Positions 18,656 to 27,047 of a DNA stretch of 64,000 nt are shown one piece after another. Both the position numbers and the translations under genes were made by a program. Source of the DNA: Salinicola peritrichatus (GTDB taxonomy: Bacteria > Pseudomonadota > Gammaproteobacteria > Pseudomonadales > Halomonadaceae). Below the pieces are notes generated by a model, which ran no database searches, was not told the origin of the DNA, and worked only from the letters and a program-made list of their open reading frames with translations. How positions within the stretch are numbered: position 1 is the first letter of the stretch; the number at the start of each line of letters is the position of its first letter. The DNA lies in NCBI RefSeq assembly GCF_003206715.1, contig NZ_PZJU01000006.1:62001-126000 (forward strand), given 5' to 3'.

Positions 18656-18681
18656 AAAAGGGCCGCGAGTGCGGCCCTTTT
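18656..18681 (-). terminator. Bidirectional intrinsic terminator
   Basis: A perfect 11-bp inverted repeat, AAAAGGGCCGC / GCGGCCCTTTT, around a GAGT loop. The T tract on either strand allows termination both ways. It lies downstream of the minus-strand pair ending at 18699 and should stop their transcripts; the membrane-protein gene beyond it would then need its own promoter. Confidence 0.8.
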
Positions 18682-18698
18682 GCAGAAGATGGTGGGTT

Positions 18699-18896
18699 TT
18701 AACCCTTGCGCGATTTTTCGCGAAGAATTTTAGCGAGAGCCACCGACGCCTGCTTCTTCTGAGAAGGCTGAGTATCAGTAGGGTTACGCCTTGATGACGT
18801 GGAAAGATACCCCGAGCTACGGTAGAAACTTGGATCACGCGGGGTTGACGAATTTGAACACACCGAGCTGGTTGACGAGGAAAGGTTAGTCATCAT
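18699..18896 (-). CDS. Ser-rich small protein of unknown function, 65 aa
   Basis: The ORF begins with two ATGs (18896 and 18893) overlapping the end of the Ntn-hydrolase-like gene by about 11 bases, which suggests translational coupling. The N-terminal half is Ser/Thr-rich (MMTNLSSSTSSVCSNSSTPR) and the C-terminal half is basic (QKKQASVALAKILREKSRKG), so it could be a disordered, nucleic-acid- or protein-binding peptide. No family is recognised. The terminator just downstream supports the transcript ending here. Confidence 0.4.
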   Translation of the reverse strand: MMTNLSSSTSSVCSNSSTPRDPSFYRSSGYLSTSSRRNPTDTQPSQKKQASVALAKILREKSRKG

Positions 18897-19788
18897 GATT
18901 AAATCCCGTGTGTTTGTGGATTAGCTCAGGCTCGTTGAGCATCGCGAATTTTTCTCCACGTCTGAGTACCCCTATATGCGTCCTACCACCAACTGTCGCG
19001 ATGCCTGGTTCGAAGCGCTGCATCCCTGATTGAGTATTGACCACCATCTCAACAAAATCGATAGCGTATTGAGTCGGTAGGTTTGCGAAATCGATGTTTG
19101 CTCGACTGTTCGACAGCACTGCTTCCAGACTTTTGGTGGGCAAGCCGTGCCGCTCCACTAGGTCGAATTGTAACGATTCGTCCGCTCCAATCAGTAGGCG
19201 CTGAACGTAATTCGCCTGCCCAGCCCAGGCTATACCAGGACGGCCATCGTACTGCAACTGCATGCTCTTCGCTAGCACATCAATACGATAGACTCTGCCT
19301 TCGCCTTTTGGTTCGAAGCCAGCAACAAGAAATTCGACGTTATCGTACAGCTGGGGATAAGATTCATCGTCGGCTGTTTCTGTGTAGCCGACAGTAAGCT
19401 CCCACTTGTCTCGAACATATGCGAGAAAGGCGGAAGCAACCTCCTCTACGGTTCCGAGCTTGCTTCCGGTCTCGCGTCGGAATTTGTTCGCGTGCTCGGC
19501 GATGGTCATACCATCCAATATGGCTAGCCCAGCAGTGACTGCTGCCACTTGTATTGAGCCCTCGCTAATACAGAACATCTTCCTAACACCACCAAATACA
19601 GTGGTAACGGCATGGGAGGCCTGCCCCCGGAAGGTCAGATTTCCATGCTGGTCGAGAATGGGGCTGCCGTGCTCATCCGTAACAAGCTGAACGTCTTTCG
19701 CCCTGAAGACGGGCTCCGTCATGCTGGAGAGGCTGTCACATCCGAGGACAATTGCCTCTGAGGTCGCCAAAGCTACGTTAATTGTCAT
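18886..19788 (-). CDS. Proteasome-like Ntn hydrolase (peptidase T1 fold), accessory gene
   Basis: Starting at ATG 19788 (not the upstream candidate at 19833), the 300-residue protein begins MTINVALATSEAIVLGCDS. After Met removal, Thr would be residue 1, the Asp of GCDS falls at the D17 position, and Lys70 in FGGVRKMF followed by AAVTAG fits the K33 and glycine positions of proteasome beta, HslV and Anbu-type enzymes, with an inserted ~35-residue segment. A compartment-type peptidase or amidase is therefore likely. It is not HslV: it is longer and no hslU is nearby. The location at the prophage/tRNA edge suggests a lysogenic-conversion cargo gene. Substrate unknown. Confidence 0.65.
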   Translation of the reverse strand: MTINVALATSEAIVLGCDSLSSMTEPVFRAKDVQLVTDEHGSPILDQHGNLTFRGQASHAVTTVFGGVRKMFCISEGSIQVAAVTAGLAILDGMTIAEHANKFRRETGSKLGTVEEVASAFLAYVRDKWELTVGYTETADDESYPQLYDNVEFLVAGFEPKGEGRVYRIDVLAKSMQLQYDGRPGIAWAGQANYVQRLLIGADESLQFDLVERHGLPTKSLEAVLSNSRANIDFANLPTQYAIDFVEMVVNTQSGMQRFEPGIATVGGRTHIGVLRRGEKFAMLNEPELIHKHTGFNHDD

Positions 19789-19941
19789 TCCGAATTCCAG
19801 AATCTGATGCGCCACCGTCCGATATTGCCGCAAGGCCGGGCACTCTGAAGCCCGAAAAAAGCTATCCCGAGTGCCTATATCGGCCGATCACGCGGGAGGT
19901 TGAGAGCAGACGTTCAAATATTCTTGGTCATTCATCCCTGC

Positions 19942-20070
19942 TTATGAACACCAACCACCTTTATGGTGAGGCCCGGTGCCGCCGTGAGGGTGAGTGCCCT
20001 TCGGGCAAGCGTTGGCCGATCCGATGCCGATGAGCATGAGAGCGATCAGAGCGATGGCGATTTTCTTCAT
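19942..20070 (-). CDS. Short secreted His/Gly-rich peptide, 42 aa
   Basis: ATG 20070 has GGAGA at 20076-20080 as ribosome-binding site. The product has a textbook signal peptide (MKKIAIALIALMLIGIGSAN, cleavage after ANA) leaving a ~21-residue mature peptide with two cysteines and several His and Gly residues (CPKGTHPHGG, then HHKGGWCS). The two Cys could form one disulphide and the His cluster could bind metal. Small envelope peptides of this kind are often missed. No family is assigned. Confidence 0.6.
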   Translation of the reverse strand: MKKIAIALIALMLIGIGSANACPKGTHPHGGTGPHHKGGWCS

Positions 20071-20199
20071 TCATGTCTCCCTACGTTGTATCGGAGCTGT
20101 TGCGCCCCGAAACCGCAAGGTTACATATTGTCACTTAGTTTGGTAATTAAACTTTGCTGTAAGCCGTTTCTGTTCGCGCGAATGGCAGATAGCGGGAGG

Positions 20200-20232
20200 G
20201 AGTTTTGGGAGAGTTTTGGGAAAATTTTGGGC
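20200..20232. repeat. Three tandem 11-bp repeats, possible integrase arm sites
   Basis: GAGTTTTGGGA occurs twice in direct succession (20200-20210, 20211-20221), followed by the variant AAATTTTGGGC (20222-20232). The array sits about 55 bp from the 3' end of tRNA-Pro on the prophage side. Tandem ~10-11-bp direct repeats near an attachment core are typical of tyrosine-integrase arm-binding sites, as at the lambda P' arm. Interpretation is inferred; the repeats are seen directly. Confidence 0.6.
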
Positions 20233-20237
20233 GTACG

Positions 20238-20277
20238 AAAAACCGCCACTCGGCATGACCCGTAAGCGGCGGTTTTT
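20238..20277 (-). terminator. Terminator downstream of tRNA-Pro
   Basis: Inverted repeat AAAAACCGCC / GGCGGTTTTT with a 20-base loop. On the minus strand it follows the tRNA 3' end by about 10 bases and ends in a T run, so it should terminate the tRNA transcript. It can form on either strand. Confidence 0.7.
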
Positions 20278-20287
20278 CTTTAACTTT

Positions 20288-20364
20288 TGGTCGGAGCGAC
20301 AGGATTCGAACCTGCGACCTCTGCAACCCCATTGCAGCGCGCTACCAAGCTGCGCCACGCTCCG
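20288..20364 (-). tRNA. tRNA-Pro (anticodon GGG)
   Basis: The minus strand gives a full 77-nt cloverleaf. The acceptor stem CGGAGCG pairs with CGCTCCG, the anticodon stem CTGCA/TGCAG encloses loop ATGGGGT with anticodon GGG (bases 20328-20330), the T loop is TTCGAAT, and an encoded CCA lies at 20288-20290. It reads proline CCC (and CCU) codons. Its 3' end faces the prophage, so it is the probable integration target. Confidence 0.95.
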
Positions 20365-20544
20365 ATTCATCGGGCCTCGAGGGCACCCCGTGAAAACGCT
20401 GCGTATACTACCGTGCTGTTGCAAAAATGGAAAGCGCTAATTTGGGCTTTTCTATCAAATGCTTGCAGCCGTACTACGAGCTCCTTCGGTACGCTTGGGC
20501 AGGGCACCACTACCGGTGACCAGCCGAAGGGTGGCCTGAAGGGC

Positions 20545-21999
20545 TCACAGCCAGAACAGTTCGATCAGCCCCATGCAGATCAGGGACACGAGCAGCGTGC
20601 CGACGATATTGAGGAAGAAGCCGGCACGAATCATCGACTGGATCTGCATGTGGCCGGTTGCGAACACGATCGCATTGGGCGGTGTCGCCACCGGCATCAT
20701 GAAGGCGCAGCTCGCGGCAATCGCTGCGGGTACCGTGATCAGCAGCGGGTCGGTGCCGAGCGACATCGCCAGGGCGCCCAGTAATGGCAGGAACGCGGCC
20801 GCAGTAGCGGTATTGGAGGTCAGCTCGGTCAGGAAGATGATGACCAGTACGATAACGGCGATCAGCAGCAACAAGGGCAGCGCGCCGAATACGCTGAGCT
20901 GGCTGGCGATCCAGTCGGCCAGACCGGAACCGCTGATATTGCCCGCCAGCGCCAGGCCGCCCCCGAACAACAGCAGGATCCCCCACGGCAACTCTTGGGC
21001 GTCTTCCCATACCAGCAGTGGACGATATCGCTCGTTGCCGCTGGGAATCAGGAACAGGGCGACGCCGGCAAAAAGGGCAATCGAGGTATCGGAGAGCCAT
21101 TCGATCCCCAGATCGTTCAACAATGGGCGCGTGACCCAGGCCAGGGCGGCCAGCAGAAAGACGATGCCGACGCGAGCTTCTGCCGGGCTCAGGCGTCCGA
21201 GCTTGCTCAACTCGTCACGGATGACGTTGCCGTCCCCATCATCGAGTTTCAGTTTGAAATCGCCCCGGGTCAGCCACCACCAGGCAACGACCATCATTGC
21301 GAGACTGACCGGCAGGCCGACGACCATCCATTGGGCAAAGCCGAGCTCGATGTTCTGCTCGCTGGAGAGGTACCCGGCGAGGATGGCGTTGGGAGGCGTA
21401 CCGATCAGCGTGGCGATGCCGCCGATACTTGCCGAATAGGCGATCGCCAGCAGCAGTGCCGTGGCATAGCGCTTGGTCTCGGCCTGGTCGGCGCTGGCGT
21501 AAAGTGATACCACCGACATGCCGATGGGGAGCATCATGATCGCGGTGGCGGTGTTCGATACCCACATGCTGATGAAACCGGTCGCCAGCATGAAGCCGGC
21601 GACCTGCTGTTTGGGTTTTTGACCGACGACATCGAGGATTCGCAAGGCGATGCGGCGGTGAAGGTTCCAGCGCTGCATGGCGATACCGAGCAGGAACCCG
21701 CCGAGGAAGAGAAAGATGGTGGGATTGGCGTAGCTCGCGGCGGTCCCCTTGAGATCCGCGATGCCCAAGGCCGGCGCCAGGGGGATGGGGAGCAGAGAGG
21801 TTGCTGGAATCGGGATCGCTTCCGTGGCCCACCAGGTCGCTAGCAGTAGCGCCAGACCGACGCAGTGCCAGGCCGCCGGCTCCATTCCGGCTGGCGCTGG
21901 CAGCAATTGGGTCAAAACGACCCAGATGAGGCCGAGAATCAACCCAATTCTGGCTGCGGTCGAAGGTGAGGCCTGTTGTTGCTCGGAGGCTTCCGTCAT
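20545..21999 (-). CDS. DASS-family sodium:dicarboxylate/anion symporter
   Basis: 484 residues with about 11-12 membrane segments. The two SNT motifs of the SLC13/DASS family are present (VSNTATAIMMLPIG and LTSNTATAAAFLPLL), each paired with a proline-containing loop (GTPPNAI and ATPPNAIVFATGHM). Members import succinate, malate, fumarate, citrate or sulfate with sodium, which suits a salt-dependent bacterium. The N-terminus is cytoplasmic and Gln/Ser-rich. It is divergent from cysQ; substrate specificity cannot be read from sequence. Confidence 0.9.
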   Translation of the reverse strand: MTEASEQQQASPSTAARIGLILGLIWVVLTQLLPAPAGMEPAAWHCVGLALLLATWWATEAIPIPATSLLPIPLAPALGIADLKGTAASYANPTIFLFLGGFLLGIAMQRWNLHRRIALRILDVVGQKPKQQVAGFMLATGFISMWVSNTATAIMMLPIGMSVVSLYASADQAETKRYATALLLAIAYSASIGGIATLIGTPPNAILAGYLSSEQNIELGFAQWMVVGLPVSLAMMVVAWWWLTRGDFKLKLDDGDGNVIRDELSKLGRLSPAEARVGIVFLLAALAWVTRPLLNDLGIEWLSDTSIALFAGVALFLIPSGNERYRPLLVWEDAQELPWGILLLFGGGLALAGNISGSGLADWIASQLSVFGALPLLLLIAVIVLVIIFLTELTSNTATAAAFLPLLGALAMSLGTDPLLITVPAAIAASCAFMMPVATPPNAIVFATGHMQIQSMIRAGFFLNIVGTLLVSLICMGLIELFWL

Positions 22000-22166
22000 C
22001 GGTCAGTTTCCTAAGCGTCTCTGCGAAATGTGGTTCTATTCTACTTAAGACGTACGTTTCATCGGCCACATGCTTTTTAGTCTTTGGTCTAATATGATGC
22101 GCGCTTTGGCAATGATCCGAGCCGCCGGCTGGCCTGGCGCCGATTCGACAAGGAGCAGAAAATTTC

Positions 22167-22973
22167 ATGACCGTTGCGATGGAAACGCTTCTGACTGACC
22201 TCGTTGCATTATGTCGCGAGGCCGGCGAGGCGATCATCGAGGTCAGCGCGGGGCGGCTCGATACCCGTCAGAAATCGGACGATAGCCCAGTGACGGCAGC
22301 CGATCTGGCCGCGCATCACGTTTTGATGAAAGGCTTGCCTGACATCGGTGATGCCCAATGGCCGATTTTGTCGGAGGAATCCGCCGCTATTCCCTGGAGC
22401 CAACGCCGATCCTGGTCCACCTATTGGCTGGTCGATCCGCTCGACGGGACCAAGGAGTTCATTCGAGGTTCCGATCAGTACACCGTCAACGTGGCATTGA
22501 TCGATCGCCAACTGCCGGTTCTCGGCGTGATCGAGAAACCGCGCAGTGGCGAAGTTTGGGTTGGCCAACCCGGACGTGGCGCCTGGTATCAGGCAAGTGC
22601 CGGTGCGCCGTGGCAAGCGCTGGCCGTCAGTCAGTCCGATCCGCTGCGTTTGGTGGTGAGTCGCTTTCATCGAGGTCCGCGAACTCAACGACTGATCGAT
22701 GCGTTGCCCGGAGCGCAGGTGGAGCAACTCGGAAGCTCACTCAAGTGCTGCCGGATTGCCGAGGGGCGCGCGGACCTCTATCCCCGCTTCGGACCTACTA
22801 GCGAGTGGGACACCGCTGCCGCCCAGGCCATCGTCGAGGGAGCCGGTGGCGCTCTGGTCGATATTCATCATTGGCAGCCGCTGCGCTACAACACGCGGGA
22901 GGAACTGCTCAATCCGCCTTTCGTCGCCTGTGCGAGCCTGAATGGCAGCTGGCGGCAAGCCTGGGAGGGGTGA
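22167..22973 (+). CDS. cysQ: 3'(2'),5'-bisphosphate nucleotidase
   Basis: 268 residues, close to E. coli CysQ. It hydrolyses 3'-phosphoadenosine 5'-phosphate to AMP, clearing the by-product of sulfate assimilation. Seen here: the metal-binding site LSEES (E70/E71), the FIG/IMPase signature VDPLDGTKEF (D90, D93) and the second Asp motif GPTSEWDTAAAQ. The ATG follows AAGGAG at slightly long spacing. It is divergent from the transporter, with 167 bp between them. An IMPase paralogue at 49106-49927 lacks the TKEF form of the motif, which helps distinguish the two. Confidence 0.9.
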   Translation: MTVAMETLLTDLVALCREAGEAIIEVSAGRLDTRQKSDDSPVTAADLAAHHVLMKGLPDIGDAQWPILSEESAAIPWSQRRSWSTYWLVDPLDGTKEFIRGSDQYTVNVALIDRQLPVLGVIEKPRSGEVWVGQPGRGAWYQASAGAPWQALAVSQSDPLRLVVSRFHRGPRTQRLIDALPGAQVEQLGSSLKCCRIAEGRADLYPRFGPTSEWDTAAAQAIVEGAGGALVDIHHWQPLRYNTREELLNPPFVACASLNGSWRQAWEG

Positions 22974-23029
22974 CAGCACCGGCGATCCTGTTACCCTCGA
23001 CACTCTTTACTGCAACCCGGTTTCCCTGC

Positions 23030-23512
23030 ATGTCGTCTTCTCTTGCTGTGGGTCTGTCGACCCTTGCCGTGCTGATCATTGTCGGTCTTTCTTTATACGC
23101 GTGGCGGCTGTGGCGTGAGGTCAGGCGGCGGGAGGCTTTCCGCGTCGACGAGATAGCCCGGGCCAACCGTAACTGTGTCGAGAGCCTGGATGCCATTTCC
23201 AAGGCCATGATCGAACGACAGGTGGATCTGGTAGAGGGCGCGTTGCGCTGCAAGGTGCTGCTCGACATCATCGATAACCGCCTCGTAGAGCGCGATAGCT
23301 GGAGAGTCTTTGTCGATGTCCAGGGGCAGGCGGCGCATTTACGGACCCATGAGGCCCGACGTGAACTTTCGCCGCGCCAGCGTCACCGCGAAGATCTCGC
23401 CCGCGAAGCCATCGCGCGCGAGTACGAAGCGCGCCTGGATGCTGCCGCTGCCGAGTTGCAACGGTTCTGCCGCGAGTGGGATGTCTCCGGCATACGCGCC
23501 GGTATGAGTTGA
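23030..23512 (+). CDS. DUF2489-family membrane-anchored protein
   Basis: Starting at ATG 23030 the protein has 160 residues: one N-terminal membrane helix (AVGLSTLAVLIIVGLSLYAW) then a long cytoplasmic helical region. The segment IERQVDLVEGALRCKVLLDI matches the conserved core of the DUF2489 family (…Q..L.EG.iR.KVLLD). Biochemical function is unknown. It lies 56 bases downstream of cysQ and may be cotranscribed. Confidence 0.75.
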   Translation: MSSSLAVGLSTLAVLIIVGLSLYAWRLWREVRRREAFRVDEIARANRNCVESLDAISKAMIERQVDLVEGALRCKVLLDIIDNRLVERDSWRVFVDVQGQAAHLRTHEARRELSPRQRHREDLAREAIAREYEARLDAAAAELQRFCREWDVSGIRAGMS

Positions 23513-23911
23513 TCGTTTGTCAGGACGGGAGCCAATCGAGGAAAGATTGAGACTTCCGCTTGGCTTCATACGTCTTGCAGCGGTTAAAGGACGCTGTGAC
23601 ACGCCGTGAAATTCACGAACTTTTTTTCGATCCGCTTTGCCAATCTCCTAAATGATGCTAAAAAAGAACAGTGTTTCCCGACGCGGGTTTGCATCCCGGT
23701 GTGGAATCGACAATGCTGTTACGGAGCTGCAAAGAAAAGGGGACAATGGGAACATTGACCACTACTCGAATCGATGGAGCCATCATCGCGAGAGATTTTT
23801 CTTTGTCGTCGAGAGAAAGGAAAATCTTTCTCCTAACGAATTCGGCTTCTATACTCGAAGCCGCTGGGTAACGCCCGTTACGATTAGCGCTGTGTTAAGA
23901 AGGAGTCTTAC
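23513..23911 (+). other. Intergenic stretch upstream of the OmpA-family lipoprotein
   Basis: About 400 bases without a convincing gene; the ORFs here have unnatural composition. It is AT-richer than its surroundings. A TATACT hexamer at 23850-23855 could be a -10 element for the lipoprotein gene, though no good -35 is visible at the right distance, and a strong AAGGAG ribosome-binding site lies at 23900-23905. A long leader of 50-60 nt would result. Confidence 0.35.
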
Positions 23912-24793
23912 ATGAAAAAATCAACGACTGGTCTGCTGCTGGGTTCCGCTCTGGTAGTCGGCCTCTCCGGTTGTGCCAGTTCCGGCATGGAATCCACCGG
24001 CAGCTCTTCCGATCAGGCCTGGTATCAGTCGCCATTCGTCTGCGGCATTGCCGGCGGTTTGATTGGCGGCGGCCTGGGTTATGCAACCAGCGGCAGTTCC
24101 GACGAAGACACCGGTGCGGCAGTTGGCGGCGTGGCTGGTGCTACCGCCGGCGCTTTGCTGTGTGCCGACTATTCGTCTGACGTGATGGATAGCGACGGTG
24201 ACGGCGTGCCCGACGATCGCGATCAGTGTCCGAATACGCCGGCAGGCGTTGCGGTTGACGCCGTTGGCTGCCCGCTCGACACCGACGGTGATGGCGTGCC
24301 GGACTACATGGATCAGTGCCCGGGTACTCCGGCTGGCGTTGAGGTGAACGCTCAGGGTTGTCCGCTGGACTCCGACGGTGACGGCGTACCGGACTACCAG
24401 GACCAGTGCCCGGATACTCCGGCCGGTGCCGAAGTCAACTCCCTGGGTTGTGAAGAAGACCTCGTCCTGCGCGACGTCAACTTCGAATTCGACTCCGCTC
24501 AGCTGACTCCGACTGCCGAGTCCATTCTGGATGACGTTTCCGAAAAGCTGATGGCTAACGATACGCTGCGTATCCGCCTTGAAGGCCACACCGACTCCAT
24601 CGGGCCGGCGTCCTACAACAAGGAACTGTCGCAGCGTCGTGCGGACTCCGTCAAAGCCTATCTGGTCAGCAAGGGCTTCCCGGCGGAAAACATCACCACC
24701 ATCGGTTACGGTGAAGAGCAGCCGGTCGCCAGCAACGATACCGCTGAAGGTCGCGCTCAGAACCGTCGCGTCGAACTGGGTGAGTGGGAATAA
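23912..24793 (+). CDS. OmpA-family outer-membrane lipoprotein with calcium-binding repeats
   Basis: 293 residues. A lipoprotein signal (MKKSTTGLLLGSALVVGLSG, lipobox LSGC) is followed by a glycine-zipper segment (FVCGIAGGLIGGGLGYATSG) and then three 30-residue thrombospondin-3-like repeats (residues 93-182) of the type DSDGDGVPD..DQCP.TPAG. An OmpA C-terminal domain follows (FEFDSAQLTPTAESIL; LEGHTDS; QRRADSVKAYL; NRRVE), which binds diaminopimelate in peptidoglycan. The Asp/Gly loops bind calcium in related proteins. Role: outer-membrane to cell-wall anchoring. Two hairpins downstream end the transcript. Confidence 0.9.
   Translation: MKKSTTGLLLGSALVVGLSGCASSGMESTGSSSDQAWYQSPFVCGIAGGLIGGGLGYATSGSSDEDTGAAVGGVAGATAGALLCADYSSDVMDSDGDGVPDDRDQCPNTPAGVAVDAVGCPLDTDGDGVPDYMDQCPGTPAGVEVNAQGCPLDSDGDGVPDYQDQCPDTPAGAEVNSLGCEEDLVLRDVNFEFDSAQLTPTAESILDDVSEKLMANDTLRIRLEGHTDSIGPASYNKELSQRRADSVKAYLVSKGFPAENITTIGYGEEQPVASNDTAEGRAQNRRVELGEWE
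24188..24457 (+). repeat. Three in-frame 90-bp repeats encoding TSP3-type motifs
   Basis: Units 24188-24277, 24278-24367 and 24368-24457 each encode a 30-residue D.DGDGVPD...DQCP..P.G....N..GC motif. The DNA copies are similar enough to have arisen by internal duplication and to allow copy-number change by slippage or recombination. Confidence 0.85.
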
Positions 24794-24821
24794 CTTCTCT
24801 TTCACTGTCGATGTGATATCG

Positions 24822-24841
24822 AGGGCGCCTGCGGGCGCCCT
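24822..24841 (+). terminator. First hairpin after the OmpA-family gene
   Basis: Perfect 8-bp stem AGGGCGCC / GGCGCCCT with loop TGCG, starting 28 bases after the stop. The following CCGTCTTTG has only a weak T tract, so it may act with the second hairpin just downstream. Confidence 0.6.
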
Positions 24842-24850
24842 CCGTCTTTG

Positions 24851-24876
24851 ACGGGCCGCATGATATTGCGGCCCGT
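24851..24876 (+). terminator. Second hairpin after the OmpA-family gene
   Basis: Perfect 10-bp stem ACGGGCCGCA / TGCGGCCCGT around TGATAT, followed by TTGCGTTT. It is a strong stem, with a moderate T tract. The remaining ~230 bases up to thrS hold no gene that I can support. Confidence 0.65.
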
Positions 24877-25105
24877 TTGCGTTTGGCCGTGCTGCCGCCC
24901 ATCGCATTCGATGGTAAAGCGGTTTGTCCGCTGCTACGCTAGCGAGCCCACGATCGCCGCCCAGCGATGATCGTCATACCATGTCACGCCCTTGGCATGA
25001 GCCGGCCTGCCCGTATGCAGGTTGATCGCCAGGGCATGGCCCAGCTTCATCGATGTGTTCAAGTGATCCTTGGTGTGGACCACCACTGAACGTAAGGACA
25101 TTTTC

Positions 25106-27013
25106 ATGCCTATTGTGACGCTGCCTGATGGCAGTCAGAAAACTTTCGATAGCCCTTTGAGCGTGATGCAACTGGCCGAGTCGATCGGTCCCGGGCTTGC
25201 CAAGGCCTGCATCGCGGGAAAGATCGACGGGGTCGAAGTCGATGCTGCCGATCTCATCGAGCATGACGCCGAGGTTGCCATCCTGACCGCGCGCGATGAC
25301 GCGGGGCTCGCGATCATTCGCCACTCCTGTGCCCATCTTTTGGGGCACGCAGTCAAGCAGCTCTACCCGTCGGCGAAGATGGCGATCGGTCCGGTAATCG
25401 AGGACGGTTTCTACTACGACATCGATTTCGGTGAGTCGATCTCGTCCGAGGATCTCGAGAAAATCGAGGCGCGGATGAAGGCATTGATCGACCAGGATTA
25501 CGATGTCGTTCGCGAATACGTCGACAAGCAGCGGGCGCTGTCGACTTTCGTAGCGCGAAATGAGCCATACAAGCAGGAAATCGTCGAGGGTATTCCCGAC
25601 GGCGAGACGATTCGTCTCTATCATCACCAGGAATACATCGACATGTGTCGTGGGCCTCATGTGCCCAATACGCGTCATCTCAAGGCTTTCAAGTTGACCA
25701 AGCTGGCCGGCGCCTACTGGCGCGGCGATTCGACCAAGCCGATGTTGACGCGCATCTATGGCACTGCATGGGCCGACAAAAAGGCCTTGAAAGCCTATCT
25801 GCAGCGGCTGGAAGAGGCGGAAAAGCGGGATCATCGCAAGCTGGCTCGTCGCTTCGATTTCTTCCACATGCAGGAGGAAGCCCCGGGGATGGTGTTCTGG
25901 CATCCTCGCGGCTGGACGCTGTGGCAAGTGGTCGAACAGTACATGCGGGGCGTCTACAAGCGCAGCGGATATCAGGAGATCAAGTGTCCGCAAGTGATGG
26001 ACGTTTCGCTGTGGAAGAAGTCCGGACACTGGGACAACTACGCCGAGAACATGTTCTTCACCGAGTCGGAAAAACGCGAATACGCGCTCAAGCCGATGAA
26101 TTGCCCGGGCCATGTCCAGGTATTCAATTCGGGGCTGCGCAGTTACCGCGAGTTGCCGATTCGCTATGGCGAGTTCGGCGGGTGTCACCGTAACGAACCC
26201 TCCGGGGCGCTGCATGGCATCATGCGTGTGCGTGCCTTCACGCAGGACGACGGCCATGTGTTCTGTACCGAAGAGCAGATCGAGCCGGAAGTGACGGCCT
26301 TTCATCGCCAGGCGCTGAAAGTGTACGGCGACTTCGGATTCGACGATATCGCGGTCAAGATCGCATTGCGTCCAGAGAAACGTCTGGGAAGTGACGAGAC
26401 CTGGGATCGTGCCGAGGCTGCGCTGCGCGCCGCGCTGGGCAACTGCGACGTCGAGTGGGAAGAGTTGCCGGGCGAGGGAGCTTTCTATGGTCCCAAGATC
26501 GAGTACCACATGAAGGATTGTCTCGGTCGCGAGTGGCAGGTGGGTACCATGCAGGTCGATTTCATGATGCCCAGCCGCCTTGGCGCTCAATACGTGGCAG
26601 AGGATGGCTCGCGCCAGGTGCCGGTCATGCTGCACCGGGCGATCGTCGGATCCATGGAGCGCTTCGTCGGCATTTTGATCGAGCACTATGCCGGCGCCTT
26701 GCCGTTGTGGCTGTCTCCGGTACAGGCGGTCGTGCTCAATATCACGGATGCTCAGCGAGATTATGCCGAAAACCTCGTAAAACGCTTGCGGGAAGCGGGT
26801 TTCCGGGTGGAACCGGACTTGAGGAATGAGAAGATCGGCTTTAAAATCCGCGAGCATACGCTGCAGAAGATCCCTTATCTGCTGGTTGTCGGTGATAAGG
26901 AAGTCGAATCGGGTGCCGTTGCGGTGCGTACCCGGTCCGGCGAGGATCTTGGGTCGCTTTCTGTCGATGCGCTCATTACGCAGCTTCAGCAGGTGAATCA
27001 ACAGGTTAACTGA
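25106..27013 (+). CDS. thrS: Threonyl-tRNA synthetase
   Basis: 635 residues from ATG 25106 (AAGGA at 25094-25098); an upstream candidate start lacks support. The order is TGS domain (1-62), the editing domain with HxxxH (H73, H77 in [10 protein letters not shown]) and [10 protein letters not shown], the class II core ([20 protein letters not shown]-like motif 2 with the zinc ligand region) and the C-terminal anticodon-binding domain ([16 protein letters not shown]). It charges tRNA-Thr and proof-reads Ser-tRNA-Thr in the cytoplasm. It heads the conserved thrS-infC-rpmI-rplT-pheST-ihfA block. In E. coli ThrRS represses its own mRNA; that operator was not identified here. Confidence 0.98.
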   Translation: MPIVTLPDGSQKTFDSPLSVMQLAESIGPGLAKACIAGKIDGVEVDAADLIEHDAEVAILTARDDAGLAIIRHSCAHLLGHAVKQLYPSAKMAIGPVIEDGFYYDIDFGESISSEDLEKIEARMKALIDQDYDVVREYVDKQRALSTFVARNEPYKQEIVEGIPDGETIRLYHHQEYIDMCRGPHVPNTRHLKAFKLTKLAGAYWRGDSTKPMLTRIYGTAWADKKALKAYLQRLEEAEKRDHRKLARRFDFFHMQEEAPGMVFWHPRGWTLWQVVEQYMRGVYKRSGYQEIKCPQVMDVSLWKKSGHWDNYAENMFFTESEKREYALKPMNCPGHVQVFNSGLRSYRELPIRYGEFGGCHRNEPSGALHGIMRVRAFTQDDGHVFCTEEQIEPEVTAFHRQALKVYGDFGFDDIAVKIALRPEKRLGSDETWDRAEAALRAALGNCDVEWEELPGEGAFYGPKIEYHMKDCLGREWQVGTMQVDFMMPSRLGAQYVAEDGSRQVPVMLHRAIVGSMERFVGILIEHYAGALPLWLSPVQAVVLNITDAQRDYAENLVKRLREAGFRVEPDLRNEKIGFKIREHTLQKIPYLLVVGDKEVESGAVAVRTRSGEDLGSLSVDALITQLQQVNQQVN

Positions 27014-27047
27014 GCAGCAACGTTAATCGCCAAACGGAGATCTAACG

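Noticed and set aside
24974-27001. 675-codon open frame on the minus strand opposite thrS
   Set aside because: Long antisense frames are frequent opposite GC-rich genes. The product is His/Arg-rich without motifs, and thrS on the other strand is unmistakable.
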